64,000 nucleotides of DNA, taken from positions 62,001-126,000 of the forward strand of contig MU004190.1 in the NCBI GenBank assembly GCA_010093605.1, written 5' to 3'. This DNA is from Lophium mytilinum (taxonomy: Eukaryota; Ascomycota; Dothideomycetes; Mytilinidiales; Mytilinidiaceae). Position numbers and translations under genes: made by a program. The notes beneath the pieces are model-generated. The model had not been told where the DNA came from. It saw only the letters and a program-made list of their open reading frames with translations, and ran no database searches. Below are positions 32,953-44,127 of the stretch, one piece after another. Numbering within the stretch: position 1 is the first letter of the stretch; the number at the start of each line of letters is the position of its first letter.

Positions 32953-34979
32953 ATGGCCGAGGTCGTCGCAGTAACTGGAGGAATCGCATCCATCGCCCAG
33001 ATCCTTGTTTACACCGTCAAGACTGTGAAGGTAATCACAGACTTTTGCGACGATCTACGAGATGCGCCAACCGAATTCAGTCGTATCAAGTATCGAATCA
33101 TACTGCTCCAAAGCATCTTATCATCTATCCACGACGCTCTCAACGCAAGTGTCGATGATGGACTTCTGCCGCCACAGCTGCGACGCATAACATTAGACGC
33201 TATCCGATCGGTGTACGACAGCATCATTAATCTGCAACGAAAGTGTCTCATCAGTGAGATGACCAACGAGAAGACTCTCAAGAATCGATTTAAGTGGGTG
33301 ATGTTAGAGAGTCGCTCGGCGGAGAAACTGCTCACACAGCTTCGTGATGCAGAAGGGACTCTCAGTACTTCAATGCAATTGCTCACATGGTAGGGAGAAT
33401 AGCTTTACAGGCATTTAATAACCCGAGGCTGACTTAGAAATAGTCGTAATACTATGCTCAACTGTATCTTCACCCGCCAGATCACGGAAAATCTTAGATC
33501 GAGCCAAATTCGCGTTGACTGTCCAAGTGAGCACGCATCGGATAGCCTGCATACTCAGACAAGTAGCGTCACTCATTCGAAAATACCACCAAGCCGCATT
33601 CGATCATCCCCATTGCTTCTATCTTCTTCTATCATACCCGTTCTATATGAGGTCAAATGGCTGAGACGATTTGGATTTTACGCTTCCATAACCTCGAAGT
33701 CAATCCAGGATGGCCACCGCACAAGCAAGTTGCATCTGGAGTACAAGTTTCCAGCTTGGATTTGCGCATATATTCTCTCATATGAAGCGACAATCACGTT
33801 ACCGCGGTGCCTGACTATTCAAACTCAGGTGCCAGAAGATTCTCCCTTCATGTTGGCGTGCAGTCAAGGCGATATTGCACTCATAAGGCAGCATTTGAGC
33901 GAACGTCCGGATCTCTTACATTGCCGTACTGCTCAGCTAGGCAAGACCCCACTTCTGGTTCGTGCATGATCGGATACGTTCCCCTGCGCCTTAAGTATCT
34001 CACCTCGAATTAGCTTGCTATTGGATCGCAAAATGTGGAAGCAGTGACATTACTACTCAACGAAGGCGTGAACCCAAACATGGGCGACGACTCACGCGTG
34101 TAAGTTTTCTTACTTAGGTTGAAGTGTTTCGCTGATAGTATAAGCAGCCTTCCCGTGTTCGCCGCTCTTGGATACAAAAGTCTCATCGAGCGAAAAGTGA
34201 GAAAAGGCGCTCCGTGCGGTCCTTGCAACACAGACTTCATCGACATCATTAGGGTCCTTGTTCAACATAACGCGTCTGTCCACGAAGTAATCGACGGCAA
34301 GACCTTGACAATGCTATACATCGCCCCTGAACGGTATCCGCATGGTACCACAACAGATTTCTTCGGGATCCTCATCTCAGAGAGCTATGTTGACTTCGAT
34401 TACGCGGATGAAAGAGGCATGTCTGCATTGTTCAATGCAGTAGGAAGTGGGGAATGCGGGGCTGCGGCACTGCGAGTTCTTTCCCAAGTCGGTGTTCAAA
34501 TGGAGCGCATCTTACCAGACGGGAGAACTCTCCTACACCTAGCAGCTGAGTTGGCAGATAGTGCAAAGATTCTCCAACACGTCTACGAGACATATGGCGT
34601 CCAAGAGGTGAATAGACAGGACAAGTATGGCTGGACGCCTTTGCACTACAGCCTCACTTCACGTTCACATCGGTTCGGGAATGGTGCATGTTGGAAGGTT
34701 CGATATCTCATGGAGAAAGGAGCAGATCCTTGCATTCAAGGAGTGGGTTTGGTCTTCTGTCAAATGGGCCTACCTTTCAACGGGACTGCGAGAGACGCAT
34801 ACGAACTCAGCAGCGCATTGGGCCCGGAGCTGCATGCCAAGTTCCTCGAAGCCTTACAAGGAACCGGAAGCGCAGTAGTTGACGACTCGGATACTGAAGT
34901 CTTTGAGGACGCAGAGGAAACACTGGAACAGGCTACTATATGCACACGCGGAACTCTGAGTTTAGGGAGATGGAGTTGA
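32953..34979 (+). CDS. PigL_N-type N-terminal domain protein with ankyrin repeats
   Basis: Proposed exons: 32953-33389, 33444-33957, 34014-34099 and 34145-34979, giving about 623 residues. The first acceptor is GAAATAG at 33443, because the nearer TTAG would create a stop. The N-terminal 145 residues (MAEVVAVTGGIASIAQ, then helical text with RDAEGTLSTSM) match the fungal domain found in STAND/NLR-like and ankyrin proteins. The middle (about 146-300) is less certain. Ankyrin repeats follow: DSPFMLACSQGD, KTPLLLAIGSQNVEAVTLLL, RTLLHLAAELAD and GWTPLHYSL. Such proteins are often linked to self/non-self recognition, but no NACHT or effector domain is present, so the function is open. Confidence 0.75.
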
Positions 34980-36197
34980 GATTCGCCGTAGAGTCAACCT
35001 TAGAATGCTATACCATACAGAGAAAAGAGGATAAATCTGTGAACACGCGGACACTATCTCTGAGCAAACAGACCCGAGAAAAAATAAACCGTCCATATGC
35101 CACACATCTAAACACTATTTCATGCCGCTAAATGCGCTCCAAATTTCGTCCGCAAAAGCAACAGCTCCTTAGAACGCTTTTGTGTGCACCTTATTCACCG
35201 GCTAAAGCACCTCAACTACCCCAAACCCCACCTCCACCATCGCGGTTGAGACCAGCCTTCGTCTTTCGACTGTCTCGTTCAACGCAAGCGCAAGATAGTA
35301 GGCTATAGAGAGACTGATTCCTCTAGCTCCTAGATTTACGGTATCTTCTCAAAGACCGTGGTACTCTCCAACATCTAGTATCATTTCTTGCGACGGAACC
35401 ACGTCCTGGTTATAGAAAGATAGAAAGGGAGGCAAGACAAGGCCTATCTTAAAAGGCGTAAAACAAATATTATTATTAAAAGGCTTAATTAAGTAGGAGC
35501 CTAGGAATACATACCTAATATTTAAGCTCACAGCCTCTAAGGTATATAGCAAGCACTAGGTGTAATCTTCCCTTATAAATTAGAAGTTGCTCTAGTTAAG
35601 CGTAAATTGCCTCTCTTTACCTTAAAGACCTATAATTAGGATGTTATAGTAAGGAGCTAACTCTTTATTTAACTGCTATCCTAGCGGGAGCATCGACGCC
35701 GGGACATTAGTATAGTATAGTTTAGTAGTTTATGCTTCTCTAGATCTTTTAGATAGTGTAAAGTTACTTGCGTAGATAGAGCCCGCCTCGAGGAGCGGGA
35801 CAGGGCATGATAAAAGCGAGAGGTAATAATCCTAGGCTGGCGGCGTAAGGAAAGAAATAATCTGTTTTTCTTGGATTTAGGAGATAGTAATGGCAACAGC
35901 GGATATTTCGGCATATGGCGGAATAGATATGCGGGCATCCTATATAAATATACCTATCGCGCCTCTTCAGGTGCTTATAGATATACTTGATAATCCTTTG
36001 TAAGTCTGCTAAGAGATAAAAGGTCGGAAAAGGTAACTTTACAGCGATCTAGACGTGTATGCTAAGTTACAAGGTAGATTACAGCATGTTAGAGCGTCAC
36101 TAGACCATAGAAATAGACCGGAGATAACCCGACTGCATGTGTCTACGAAGTAGACTGCCAGTGCTCTGGTGGAATAATAGAAACTCGATCAAAATTC
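34980..36197. other. Non-coding stretch containing a TA-rich island
   Basis: No gene supported. The 3' flank of the ankyrin gene changes at about 35400 to a TA-rich island; see the separate entry. Confidence 0.6.
35400..36010. repeat. TA-rich decayed repeat, RIP-like
   Basis: Very rich in TA dinucleotides (CTTAATTAAGTAGG, TTAGTATAGTATAGTTTAG), unlike the flanks. This is the usual look of repeats mutated by the fungal genome defence RIP. The family of the original element cannot be told; no terminal repeats or protein match were recognised. It appears old and inactive. Confidence 0.6.
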
Positions 36198-37461
36198 CTA
36201 TTCTTTCTTACTAAGGTTGTTGCGGTTCGGGGTTACAAGAATCTTGATATGGTCGTCTTTGTTTTTGATTAGTTCAGCAAATCCCTTCTCCGGTACGTCA
36301 TCGAGATGAATCCGACTGGTTACCATCGTTTCAACTCCCTTGAACTTTCCTAGAGAGGCATTAGCTATCTTAACTCATATTTCTGTGGTGTTAGCTCGAT
36401 GTCTAGGATCTAGAAGACGTACCATCTACAAAAGCCTCAACCGTCTCCCTAAAATCTCGATCATCATACGCTAGAGACCCTCTCACCATGATTTCCTTGA
36501 ACATCAAGTCCAATTGCGGAACTACTATCTAAGAACAATCAGAATCGGTTTCTCCAATGCCGCGAAAGAAAACTCACCGGCTTCTCCCACCCCGCAACGT
36601 TCACATACACCCCCTGGTGCCTTAATGCTGCCATGCCTTCATTCATTCCCGCTTGAATGCCGGCGCAATCAAATACATATCCCACGCCTTCTCCACCAGT
36701 CTTTTCAAGACACTTCTCTGCAACCTTCTCTTTTATCGGATCGAACACCGCGTCCGCGAGCTTTGCATTCTGCTTCGCGCGCTTTACCGTTGGTTCCGAC
36801 ACAAACACCTGCTTTGCCCCTTTCGCCCTGAGCACAAGCAGTACTGCGATCCCCACTGGTCCACCTCCCAAGATCAGTACAGACTCGCTGCTGAAATCAT
36901 CTTTACCAGAACCGCGCACCGCATGCCACGCTACTGCCAGCGGCTCAATCAAGGCCGCCAGATCTAGAGATGAATCTGGGAGGGCGTAGCACATGCTTGC
37001 ATCTACGGTAATGGACTCGGAAAACCCCCCGCCGTTGCCTGAGAGCCCGTGGAAGCCCCAGCTGTAGCAGGTGTTAGTGGCCTGGGAGGAACACCGGGTG
37101 CATGAGCTACAGTAGAGGCGTGGGTCGACCATAACGGCTTGGCCGGGCTTCAAAGTGGAGTTCGGAGGGGCGGAGACAACGCGGCCGCAGAATTCGTGGC
37201 CCATGGTTATGGGAAGGACCTCGTTGGTGAGCGGATGCGGTTTCGCACTTGGAATTGCCATCGGACCTGTGAGGAAGCATGTTAGTATCTGAGGACTAAG
37301 ACGTACGACTTTAGTCACTCACCCATGATATACTCATGGAGATCGCTACCGCATATCCCGCACCATTCAATGTCGATTAAAACTTCATTGTCTTTGGGTT
37401 CCGGTTTGGGGACATCCGTGACTCGGATGTCTTCCTTTGCAAAGAACTGTGCCGCTTTCAT
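36198..37461 (-). CDS. Zinc-dependent alcohol dehydrogenase (butanediol/sorbitol dehydrogenase type)
   Basis: Four exons on the minus strand: 37461-37323, 37266-36578, 36528-36423 and 36364-36198. Phases agree and give 366 residues, usual for medium-chain dehydrogenases. The catalytic zinc ligands lie in WCGICGSDLHE and GHEFCGRVV. The structural zinc lobe is CSSCTRCSSQATNTC, and the NAD loop is GGGPVG with an acidic Glu after beta-2 (VSEP), favouring NAD. It resembles fungal (R,R)-butanediol and sorbitol dehydrogenases that oxidise secondary alcohols or polyols. It is divergent from the Zn2Cys6 regulator at 38540 across about 1.1 kb. Confidence 0.93.
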
Positions 37462-38539
37462 GGTTAATATCGATTTCAAGCTTAATGTTGAACGAAGGTT
37501 CGAAAAGGGTCTTGAATAAATATGTATATGGGCGACCACACGCTGACACAAGTGTTACCCGAAACGGTGTAAAGCGGGGAAACTTGCAGGAAGATTGTGT
37601 GTTGTAGCGAACAACGAGTCGGGGTAACGAACTCCTCACGAGGTCGACGAATACAGTCATACTTCTCACACAAGAGAATGGAATTCCGAACCTTCAAGAC
37701 AGAACGTCCTGTTAGTTTATTTTGAGGCGCACCTAAGACTTCTTAAATGACATATCTCTAATTTCCGGTGTCGACGGTGTTGCATTGCGGCATTTCAATT
37801 GCCGACCCTCTAGAGTGAGGGGCCGGTATTAGTTTGTTTAGATTGAAGATGGATTCGTCTGCTCAGCCGTCTGGCGTGTCTCAAGTCAAACTTCTAATGA
37901 CGCAGTAATAATGCTGTCACCTGTGACATTGGACAAGGCCTTACTAACCTCCTAGAACAGACGAGTACACTTTACGTTGACTTGGTAGCTGCAATTGTTT
38001 CTCGCTACTCTGTTATCGTTTTGTATCCAGGTACCCCGTTGTGTCGCCCGAGCTGCTTGGTAGATCGTAGACAAGAATTGAGGATTGAAGGATGATTCCG
38101 GCACTTGGGAGTCTCATAGTTTCAGGTGCCCGACCTGGATTTCCATGCCCGCCTGGCAGCTAAAACTGCCAACTGGCAGCACCAGAAAAGAACGCCCGCA
38201 CTTTCAGGGACATCATACACCACCATAAAGGCAAAGAACTCTACTGTGGATGCAATCTCGTTAAGAAAAGATCTTAACGGATCGAATTCCGTACTTTCCG
38301 ATAGCGTTCATTAATGTGGCGAACGTCCGCATTGGATGAGGCCAACGACCAGATCTATCGTGCATGCTGCTAGAGCCAAAAGCCGTTAGCATCGTGAAAA
38401 TTACTCAAAGCAGTATAGTGGTCTTGCAACTCATGCCTTCATCTTCGATTTTACTCCTCTAACTCCATCCAACCCATCTAATCCTTTCTTCTCTCCAATC
38501 GTCATTTCCTCCTATTCAATCTAATAGCCATCTATCATC
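37462..38539. promoter_or_regulatory. Divergent region: alcohol dehydrogenase / Zn2Cys6 regulator
   Basis: About 1.1 kb with no supported gene. AAGCGGGGAAAC at about 37573 lies 110 bases upstream of the dehydrogenase. A short plus-strand frame (38126-38314) has no features. Confidence 0.45.
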
Positions 38540-40202
38540 ATGCGAGCAAGCGCAGTCCGAAGCAAAGGCTGCGCAGAGTGTCGGCAGCGCCGTATAAAGG
38601 TTCGCTGCTCGTTCCTACGTCGACCAACTATTCTAAGCTACGTTTAGTGCGATGAGACCCCAGGGAGGTGTAAGCAATGTGCCCGGCTGAGGCTGCTTTG
38701 CTCAGGGGCCACTCAAGGCTCCATGATTATCGATATGACCGAAAGAGTGAAGAAGCCAAGAAAGCGCAAGCAAAGGGTCTTGCAGCAGCCAGTTGAAACG
38801 CCCCAGACAAAGATTGGTAGCGCGCAAGACTCGTTTCAATACGACGGAAGCAGCCAGCCTGCAGCACTACATAGTCTAGCTATCAGACCGAATCCCATTG
38901 AGGCTAGTGCGGTATTTGTTAGGCCAACCTCAGACGAGACCAGTCGTGTGCTCGATGTAAACCCTACCATCTCGGGTTGTCGCCAGCACTTTAGACTAGC
39001 CATCCCGTATCAGCCCTCGCTAGTCGACATATACGACCAAGCATTCATCTACCAATTCGTAGAGCTCCACAAAGGGTGGCGAACACCCAAGGTGTACGGC
39101 GGAGAGACTCCTTGGATTACCCTTCTGCCAGAGCTGCCTTCCTCGTCTGCTATACCTGTCGTAAAATACTCAATCAGAGCAGCGTCTATGGCATTCTATG
39201 GTCAGGTCCACCAAGATGTATCCGTCATGACTGATTCCTACAGATGGTATAGCACAGGATTGGCTCTGCAACGATCATGTATATCTGATCTCGAGGAGGA
39301 CCGCATCCCCAGAATTGAGGAGGTGATAGTTCCGATCATAATGTCGCTATACGAAGTGGTCGCGAGCACAACTCAGACGAGTGTCTTCCACCATCTGGAC
39401 GCCGCATCGAAGGTCCTTGAGATGAGAGGGCCTACGAACTGCAGCACCGGGCTTCCGCACCAGCTGTTCAAAGCCGTCAGAGTCACAAACGTAAGCTACA
39501 AGTTCTCGCCGATAGCCCATTGCTCTGCGCGACTTACATTCTCTAACTCACATTCCCTAAAACTACTAGGCTAATGTCTCTTTGATGACCAATACCCCAT
39601 CCTTCTTCTCCAATCGCCCCTGGCTCACGGTTCCCTTTTCTGCCAACCCCAAAAGGCCCCTCCACCTCCTCACCGACCTCATCCTATCCATCCCTCACTG
39701 CCTCTCTCTCTCCGGTCGCCGCTGTTCCCTCGTCCGCTTCTTCGACTCGCCCCCCGCAGACCAAACCATCCGAACGGCAATCTCCCTCCGCGCTACCGAC
39801 CTGCTCAATGACCTCGTCGCCTGGCGGAGCGACTATGAAGAACCCACATTCCGAGACGCATATACCGCACTCACCACCTGCAATTACTACGCCGCCAGCC
39901 TAGTCGTGCGGCTTATCCTTTCCGTAACATCCTCTACTACCGAAGAACCGACTACCGATACGGACTCGAAGTCGCATTCTGGCTCCGCGGTCCTCCACGC
40001 AAAGTCAATTCTACAAATTTCACGATTTCTGGAGTATCTTCGGCCGGTCGGCTTTGATTTCATGCAGAGTGTTTTCGCGCTTGCAGTGGTGTCGCTTCTA
40101 AGCCCTAACGAGGAGCAGAAGGGGGAGGCGGCGAAGATGTTGGAGCGGTGGGGGCAGGAGAGAGGGTTGAGTGGGATTTGTCGTGCCTGGAATATCGTGT
40201 GA
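38540..40202 (+). CDS. Zn2Cys6 transcription factor
   Basis: Three exons: 38540-38599, 38648-39490 and 39570-40202, all phase 0, giving 511 residues. The binuclear zinc cluster at residues 11-38 reads CAECRQRRIK then CDETPGRCKQC and ends LRLLC. It is split by the first intron right before CDE, the usual place. A basic patch follows (KKPRKRKQR). The middle and C-terminus have the helical fungal regulator region seen in related C6 proteins. It is the only DNA-binding regulator seen in the window and could control the nearby dehydrogenase, P450 and 2OG dioxygenase (inference). Confidence 0.92.
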
Positions 40203-40286
40203 TTAAAAGCTTTCTTTTTTTGCTGGCTGGTCCCACGTTTGCGCCCTTCCGAGGACCTCTCCGAGTGACGCATTTTGGCTGCCTTC

Positions 40287-41747
40287 TTAATCTTCGACGG
40301 GTGTAGCAGTATGTGCAGTGCTGGTAGTCTCAGACTCTGTCGTGGCTACGGATCCGCCTGGTTTAAACTGAGACGTGTTCAATGGTGGTGGCGACGCTCG
40401 TTGCTTCAAGAGATCCTCTAGCTCCTTTATCCGACCATCTCTCCTCTCGAGTAGCGTGGCGAGTTCCACATGCCCGTGCGCATTGTTCATCGCCATCTGG
40501 CCCAAAGCCTGTGATAGCTCAGCGACCTCGAGAGCCTGCTCTTGGGACCTTCCAGCTTCCTCTTGTGCTTGCGACAACTGTATTCTCGTCTCCTGGAGCT
40601 TCGTGTTGACGACATGCCATTCATCAATGATCTCCTGCGCCTCCGCTTGGGATACAACTAGCTTCTCTCGCGTCTGTTCCAATGAGTGCTGTGCTTCGAG
40701 AGATGATTTATGCAGTTGGCGGCCTTGTTCTTCGAGCTCTTCCTTCTCTTTTTCTGCTTTGTCAAAGGCGCTTTTTGTTTCTTGGATCTCTTTTGCCGAG
40801 ACCTCAAGCTTGCGCTTAGCGTGCTGTGACTTGCGTAGAGCATCGTCGAGATCTTGTTGCAGATGTTTACGCTCCAGTTCCAGTCTCTCGTTTGCGTTGC
40901 TGACGGCATCTAATTTATCACTTAATATTTTCGCCTCCCATTCCGCTTTTGCGCGATATTCTTCGCCTTTGAGCTGTGCCTGACCGAGTTGATTTCGCCA
41001 AGTATGTTCAGCTTTTGCGGCTGTGAACTTGTGCTCGTCGATACGTTGCTGTAGAAGCTCTCTCTCGCGCGCTAACTCCTCGTATTTACTGGTAACGAAG
41101 CTCAATTCGCCCTCGAGTCGCTTCACCGCTTTCTCGGCTTTTCTAATCTTTTCGAGCTGCTCCTTTACTCTTTCCAGAGCATGTTGTTCGAACGCGTCGA
41201 ACAGAGCCAGGACCATATCCCTTGGGTTCTCACAATTGCGTATTACATCAGGAAGAGAGTGTAGTCCCCGATCATGCAAGTATGATACTTTCTCTCGAAC
41301 CAAACTCTGCACGCTTTCAAGATCGTGCTTCAGACGTTCGGCGCGCTTTTCTGATTGATTGTACGACATTTCCCAATTCTGCTCGGGGTGTGTTTCCTTT
41401 GACTGTACCCAGCGAGAAGGCGAGGTGGCGGACAACTTGTCTGCAGACCTAGGCATAGCAGAATCCTGTAGAGACCTAGGCGAATTCCCTAGATCCTCAG
41501 TAGTCGCGTTGCGCTCCGATTCACGCTGTTTGTACTTGCTCCTTCTCTCTTGCCTTGGTTTCAGCACCACGTGCCCGTTCCGGTATTCTTGCGTCGGTTT
41601 CGATACTGAGTGACCATTTCGGTATTCGCAATCGAATGCTGCGTCTCCCACGTCGGTGCCCCAACCAGTGCCCTCGGCGGTGCCCCTGCCATTCCCATCC
41701 TCCCCTCCAACCACTTTTTCGCTCTTCAGCCCGAGCCCCCGCAACAT
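40287..41747 (-). CDS. Coiled-coil protein of unknown function
   Basis: At least 486 residues from the first ATG in frame (41747, MLRGLGLK). Two near-identical EYRNGH segments (about residues 42 and 55) are followed by a long heptad-rich coiled coil from about residue 130 to 460. The C-terminus is Thr/Ser rich. The open frame continues upstream to about 41822 without an ATG. A different frame at 41800-41940 (SPWKKRELRFSALRH) looks like coding text and may be a first exon. I could not find a splice that joins them, so the true start or a frame change here is unresolved. Convergent with the regulator gene; the 3' ends are 84 bases apart. Confidence 0.75.
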   Translation of the reverse strand: MLRGLGLKSEKVVGGEDGNGRGTAEGTGWGTDVGDAAFDCEYRNGHSVSKPTQEYRNGHVVLKPRQERRSKYKQRESERNATTEDLGNSPRSLQDSAMPRSADKLSATSPSRWVQSKETHPEQNWEMSYNQSEKRAERLKHDLESVQSLVREKVSYLHDRGLHSLPDVIRNCENPRDMVLALFDAFEQHALERVKEQLEKIRKAEKAVKRLEGELSFVTSKYEELARERELLQQRIDEHKFTAAKAEHTWRNQLGQAQLKGEEYRAKAEWEAKILSDKLDAVSNANERLELERKHLQQDLDDALRKSQHAKRKLEVSAKEIQETKSAFDKAEKEKEELEEQGRQLHKSSLEAQHSLEQTREKLVVSQAEAQEIIDEWHVVNTKLQETRIQLSQAQEEAGRSQEQALEVAELSQALGQMAMNNAHGHVELATLLERRDGRIKELEDLLKQRASPPPLNTSQFKPGGSVATTESETTSTAHTATPVED

Positions 41748-42306
41748 CGACGGATTTGGTGCTCCTGTTCTTTTGATGGGAACCACTCCAAACGGACTCG
41801 ACCTGATCGTCCTCGCTGGCACTGGTAGGCGCCACTAGTTGTTCCTGAGTCGGAGTGTTATCGCGAGCTTCACAGTGTCGCAAGGCTGAAAAGCGCAGTT
41901 CCCTTTTCTTCCACGGGCTTCGCACAGCCTTGCGAGTCTAAGCTTCAGCAATGCCTCTGAATACGCATATTACCCTGAAAATAAAAGCAGAACGGTCGCA
42001 GACACTAAATTGCGACTCCGAGAGTGTCTAGGAGCCTGGAGGTGGAGGTATCACGCCCGTCTGAAGCCTGCACTGGGCTGAGCCGTATTGGCGTCTGGGC
42101 GTGGCGTCGTACACGTGGAAATCAAACGGCAGTGAGCAGACACGCTCTCAAGACTCGGACCATTACAACATTAACTTCACTCCTTTAAGATTTTGGTTTC
42201 AGGGGACGAGCAAAGGTATGGCCAGCCCATCTATTGAATTTAGCGTGCTGACTAATCAACACATGACCGTACTGCCTTCCTCCCCCCTTCCCCTTTCACC
42301 CATCAA
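41748..42306. other. Upstream region of the coiled-coil gene
   Basis: Contains the possible first exon at 41800-41940 in another frame and the 3' flank of the dioxygenase. Nothing else is recognised. Confidence 0.4.
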
Positions 42307-43467
42307 CTAAGCATACTTCCTATCCTTAAACCCCCCAATCAACTTCACCGTCCCATCCCCGGCCTCCGCCCACCTCTTCGCCGCAATCTCCGGATTCAAC
42401 TGCAGCGTCTGCTTACTCTTCACCCAATCCTCCATCTTCACCGGCTCGTCAAACCTTGACTTCACCCCCGCAGCCTGCAGCACCGGCGAGTCCACAATCG
42501 GCTCTAGGACCGTATCGTTGTGCGGGCGCGCAAAATACAGCAGCCCCGTGCGGTCGTACTGCCACTGGTCCTCAGGCGGCGCGACAACGCGGTGCACGCT
42601 GCTCTTCAGCCAGCCGCCCGTGATGTGCGAGATGGTGTCGGCAAGGTTGACGGTGATAGTGCCCGGCTGCGCGGACACATACGTCCACTTGCCGTCCTCG
42701 CCCAAGATCTGGAGGCCGGCGACGGGCTGGCGGAACAGCAGCGTGACGGTGCCGAGGTCCGTGTGGCCGGTGGAGTGGCCGAAGCCGCTGGCGGCGTGCT
42801 CCGCGGCCGTGCGCTTGTGGTAGAGCATGTAGCGGAAGTGGTCCTCGCTCTTCTTGTCGTAGGTGTGCTGGCGCACGAGGTAGTCCTCGTCGGGGAGTTG
42901 GAGCACGATGGCGAAGAGGCGGAGCAGGGGCAGCACGACGTTGGAGTGGAGGGCTTTGGAGAACGTCTCGATCTCCGCGAGGTGGGCGTTTAGGAGGGCG
43001 GGCCGCGTGTATTTGCCTTCGAAGTCTTGGGTGAACTTGGGGATGTTGAACATCTCGATGGCGTCGCGGGTGGCGCCGTTCTGGGCGCGGCCTGCGCGGC
43101 GCCAGCCGTTGTAGTCGGCGTTGGCGTAGTCGACTTCGTGTTTGGCCTTTTCTTCGATGGGCAGGTTGAAGAAGTTTTTGGCAAGGGTGAACTGGTTGTC
43201 GACTTGGTGTTGAGACAGGCCGTAGTTCTTCACGTAAAAGAAACCGACATGGTGTACGGCGTGCTCGAGCTGCTTGGCCAGTCGTTCTTTGCCTCCGGGA
43301 CGATCAAAGTCTTCGAGGTCTAGCGTGACTAGTTCTGCCCATGGGAGTTCTTCTTTCGTCTCGGGGGGATGGACGTATTTGGGGAGGTTCTCATAGTCGT
43401 ATTGATGCGGGTCCGCAGGCTGTTGTGAGACCGCTGGTCGTGCCGTTTGAGTGATTGTTGCAGACAT
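42307..43467 (-). CDS. 2-oxoglutarate/Fe(II) dioxygenase, isopenicillin-N-synthase-like
   Basis: Intronless, 386 residues. N-terminal DIOX_N segment (VTLDLEDFDRPGGKERLAKQ, GFFYVKNYGLS) and C-terminal 2OG-Fe(II) domain. Iron ligands are His and Asp in GHTDLGTVTLL and His in SSVHRVV; the following YDRTGLLYFARP includes the probable 2OG-binding Arg. Members hydroxylate, desaturate or close rings in small molecules. GC content is high, and a long antisense frame at 42520-42993 is only a shadow. The next gene downstream on the same strand is a coiled-coil gene; upstream lies a P450 on the same strand. Confidence 0.93.
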   Translation of the reverse strand: MSATITQTARPAVSQQPADPHQYDYENLPKYVHPPETKEELPWAELVTLDLEDFDRPGGKERLAKQLEHAVHHVGFFYVKNYGLSQHQVDNQFTLAKNFFNLPIEEKAKHEVDYANADYNGWRRAGRAQNGATRDAIEMFNIPKFTQDFEGKYTRPALLNAHLAEIETFSKALHSNVVLPLLRLFAIVLQLPDEDYLVRQHTYDKKSEDHFRYMLYHKRTAAEHAASGFGHSTGHTDLGTVTLLFRQPVAGLQILGEDGKWTYVSAQPGTITVNLADTISHITGGWLKSSVHRVVAPPEDQWQYDRTGLLYFARPHNDTVLEPIVDSPVLQAAGVKSRFDEPVKMEDWVKSKQTLQLNPEIAAKRWAEAGDGTVKLIGGFKDRKYA

Positions 43468-44127
43468 GGTTATTCTGTGGTACTCAGATGACCGAGATAT
43501 GATATAAATCGCTTTTGGTTGACTTCTTCTTATATAGTACTGGCACTCACATGACCTCTTGGGATGGTTCCATTATCAGTATCTCAACCTCGATTCGTCA
43601 TTCCATCCCCGCATGTTATCATCGACTTCCCCTCATTTGCTTACCAAAATGTCCGAACACCAACGTTTCGAATTGCCGCATTATCCGTTATCATTAGAGA
43701 CTAACACAAGTTCCATCGTAAATCGACTGGTATTGAATGTAATTGGGAAGGGCTTCACTGAGGCGTACCATTCGACCAATAGGCTTCCGCTCCACAAAAT
43801 CGCCTAGACTGTGCATCGATTGCAACATCGACCTATCCAAAGACCGTTAATAGAAAGCACTCTGGCTTACAAATGTTACCCTTACAATACACTCGGGTAT
43901 GAGATAGGTGCCTAGTGTCTCCAATCACGGGGGCTCATTTACAAGCCACCAGCAGAAGAAAATACTGGCAACGCCTGATGCCGCGAACCACCTATTTGAC
44001 AGCTCTTGAACACTAGACCTTTTGGAGCAGCCTCTGCGATTGGTCCCCACCTAGTCGATGTCTACATGTGTCTCCTAAACGCTAACATCATTATGTTTAC
44101 AGCTCATCGGGGGTAGATTCAACTCCA
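43468..44127. other. Intergenic: dioxygenase promoter and P450 3' flank
   Basis: No gene supported. CATCCCCGCATG at about 43604 is a weak GCGGGG match. Confidence 0.5.

Noticed and set aside
33390-33437. Intron ending at the nearer TTAG in the ankyrin gene
   Set aside because: It would create a stop codon at the junction; the acceptor six bases later keeps the frame.
42520-42993. 157-residue plus-strand frame
   Set aside because: It lies antisense inside the GC-rich dioxygenase gene and has no family features; it is a composition shadow.
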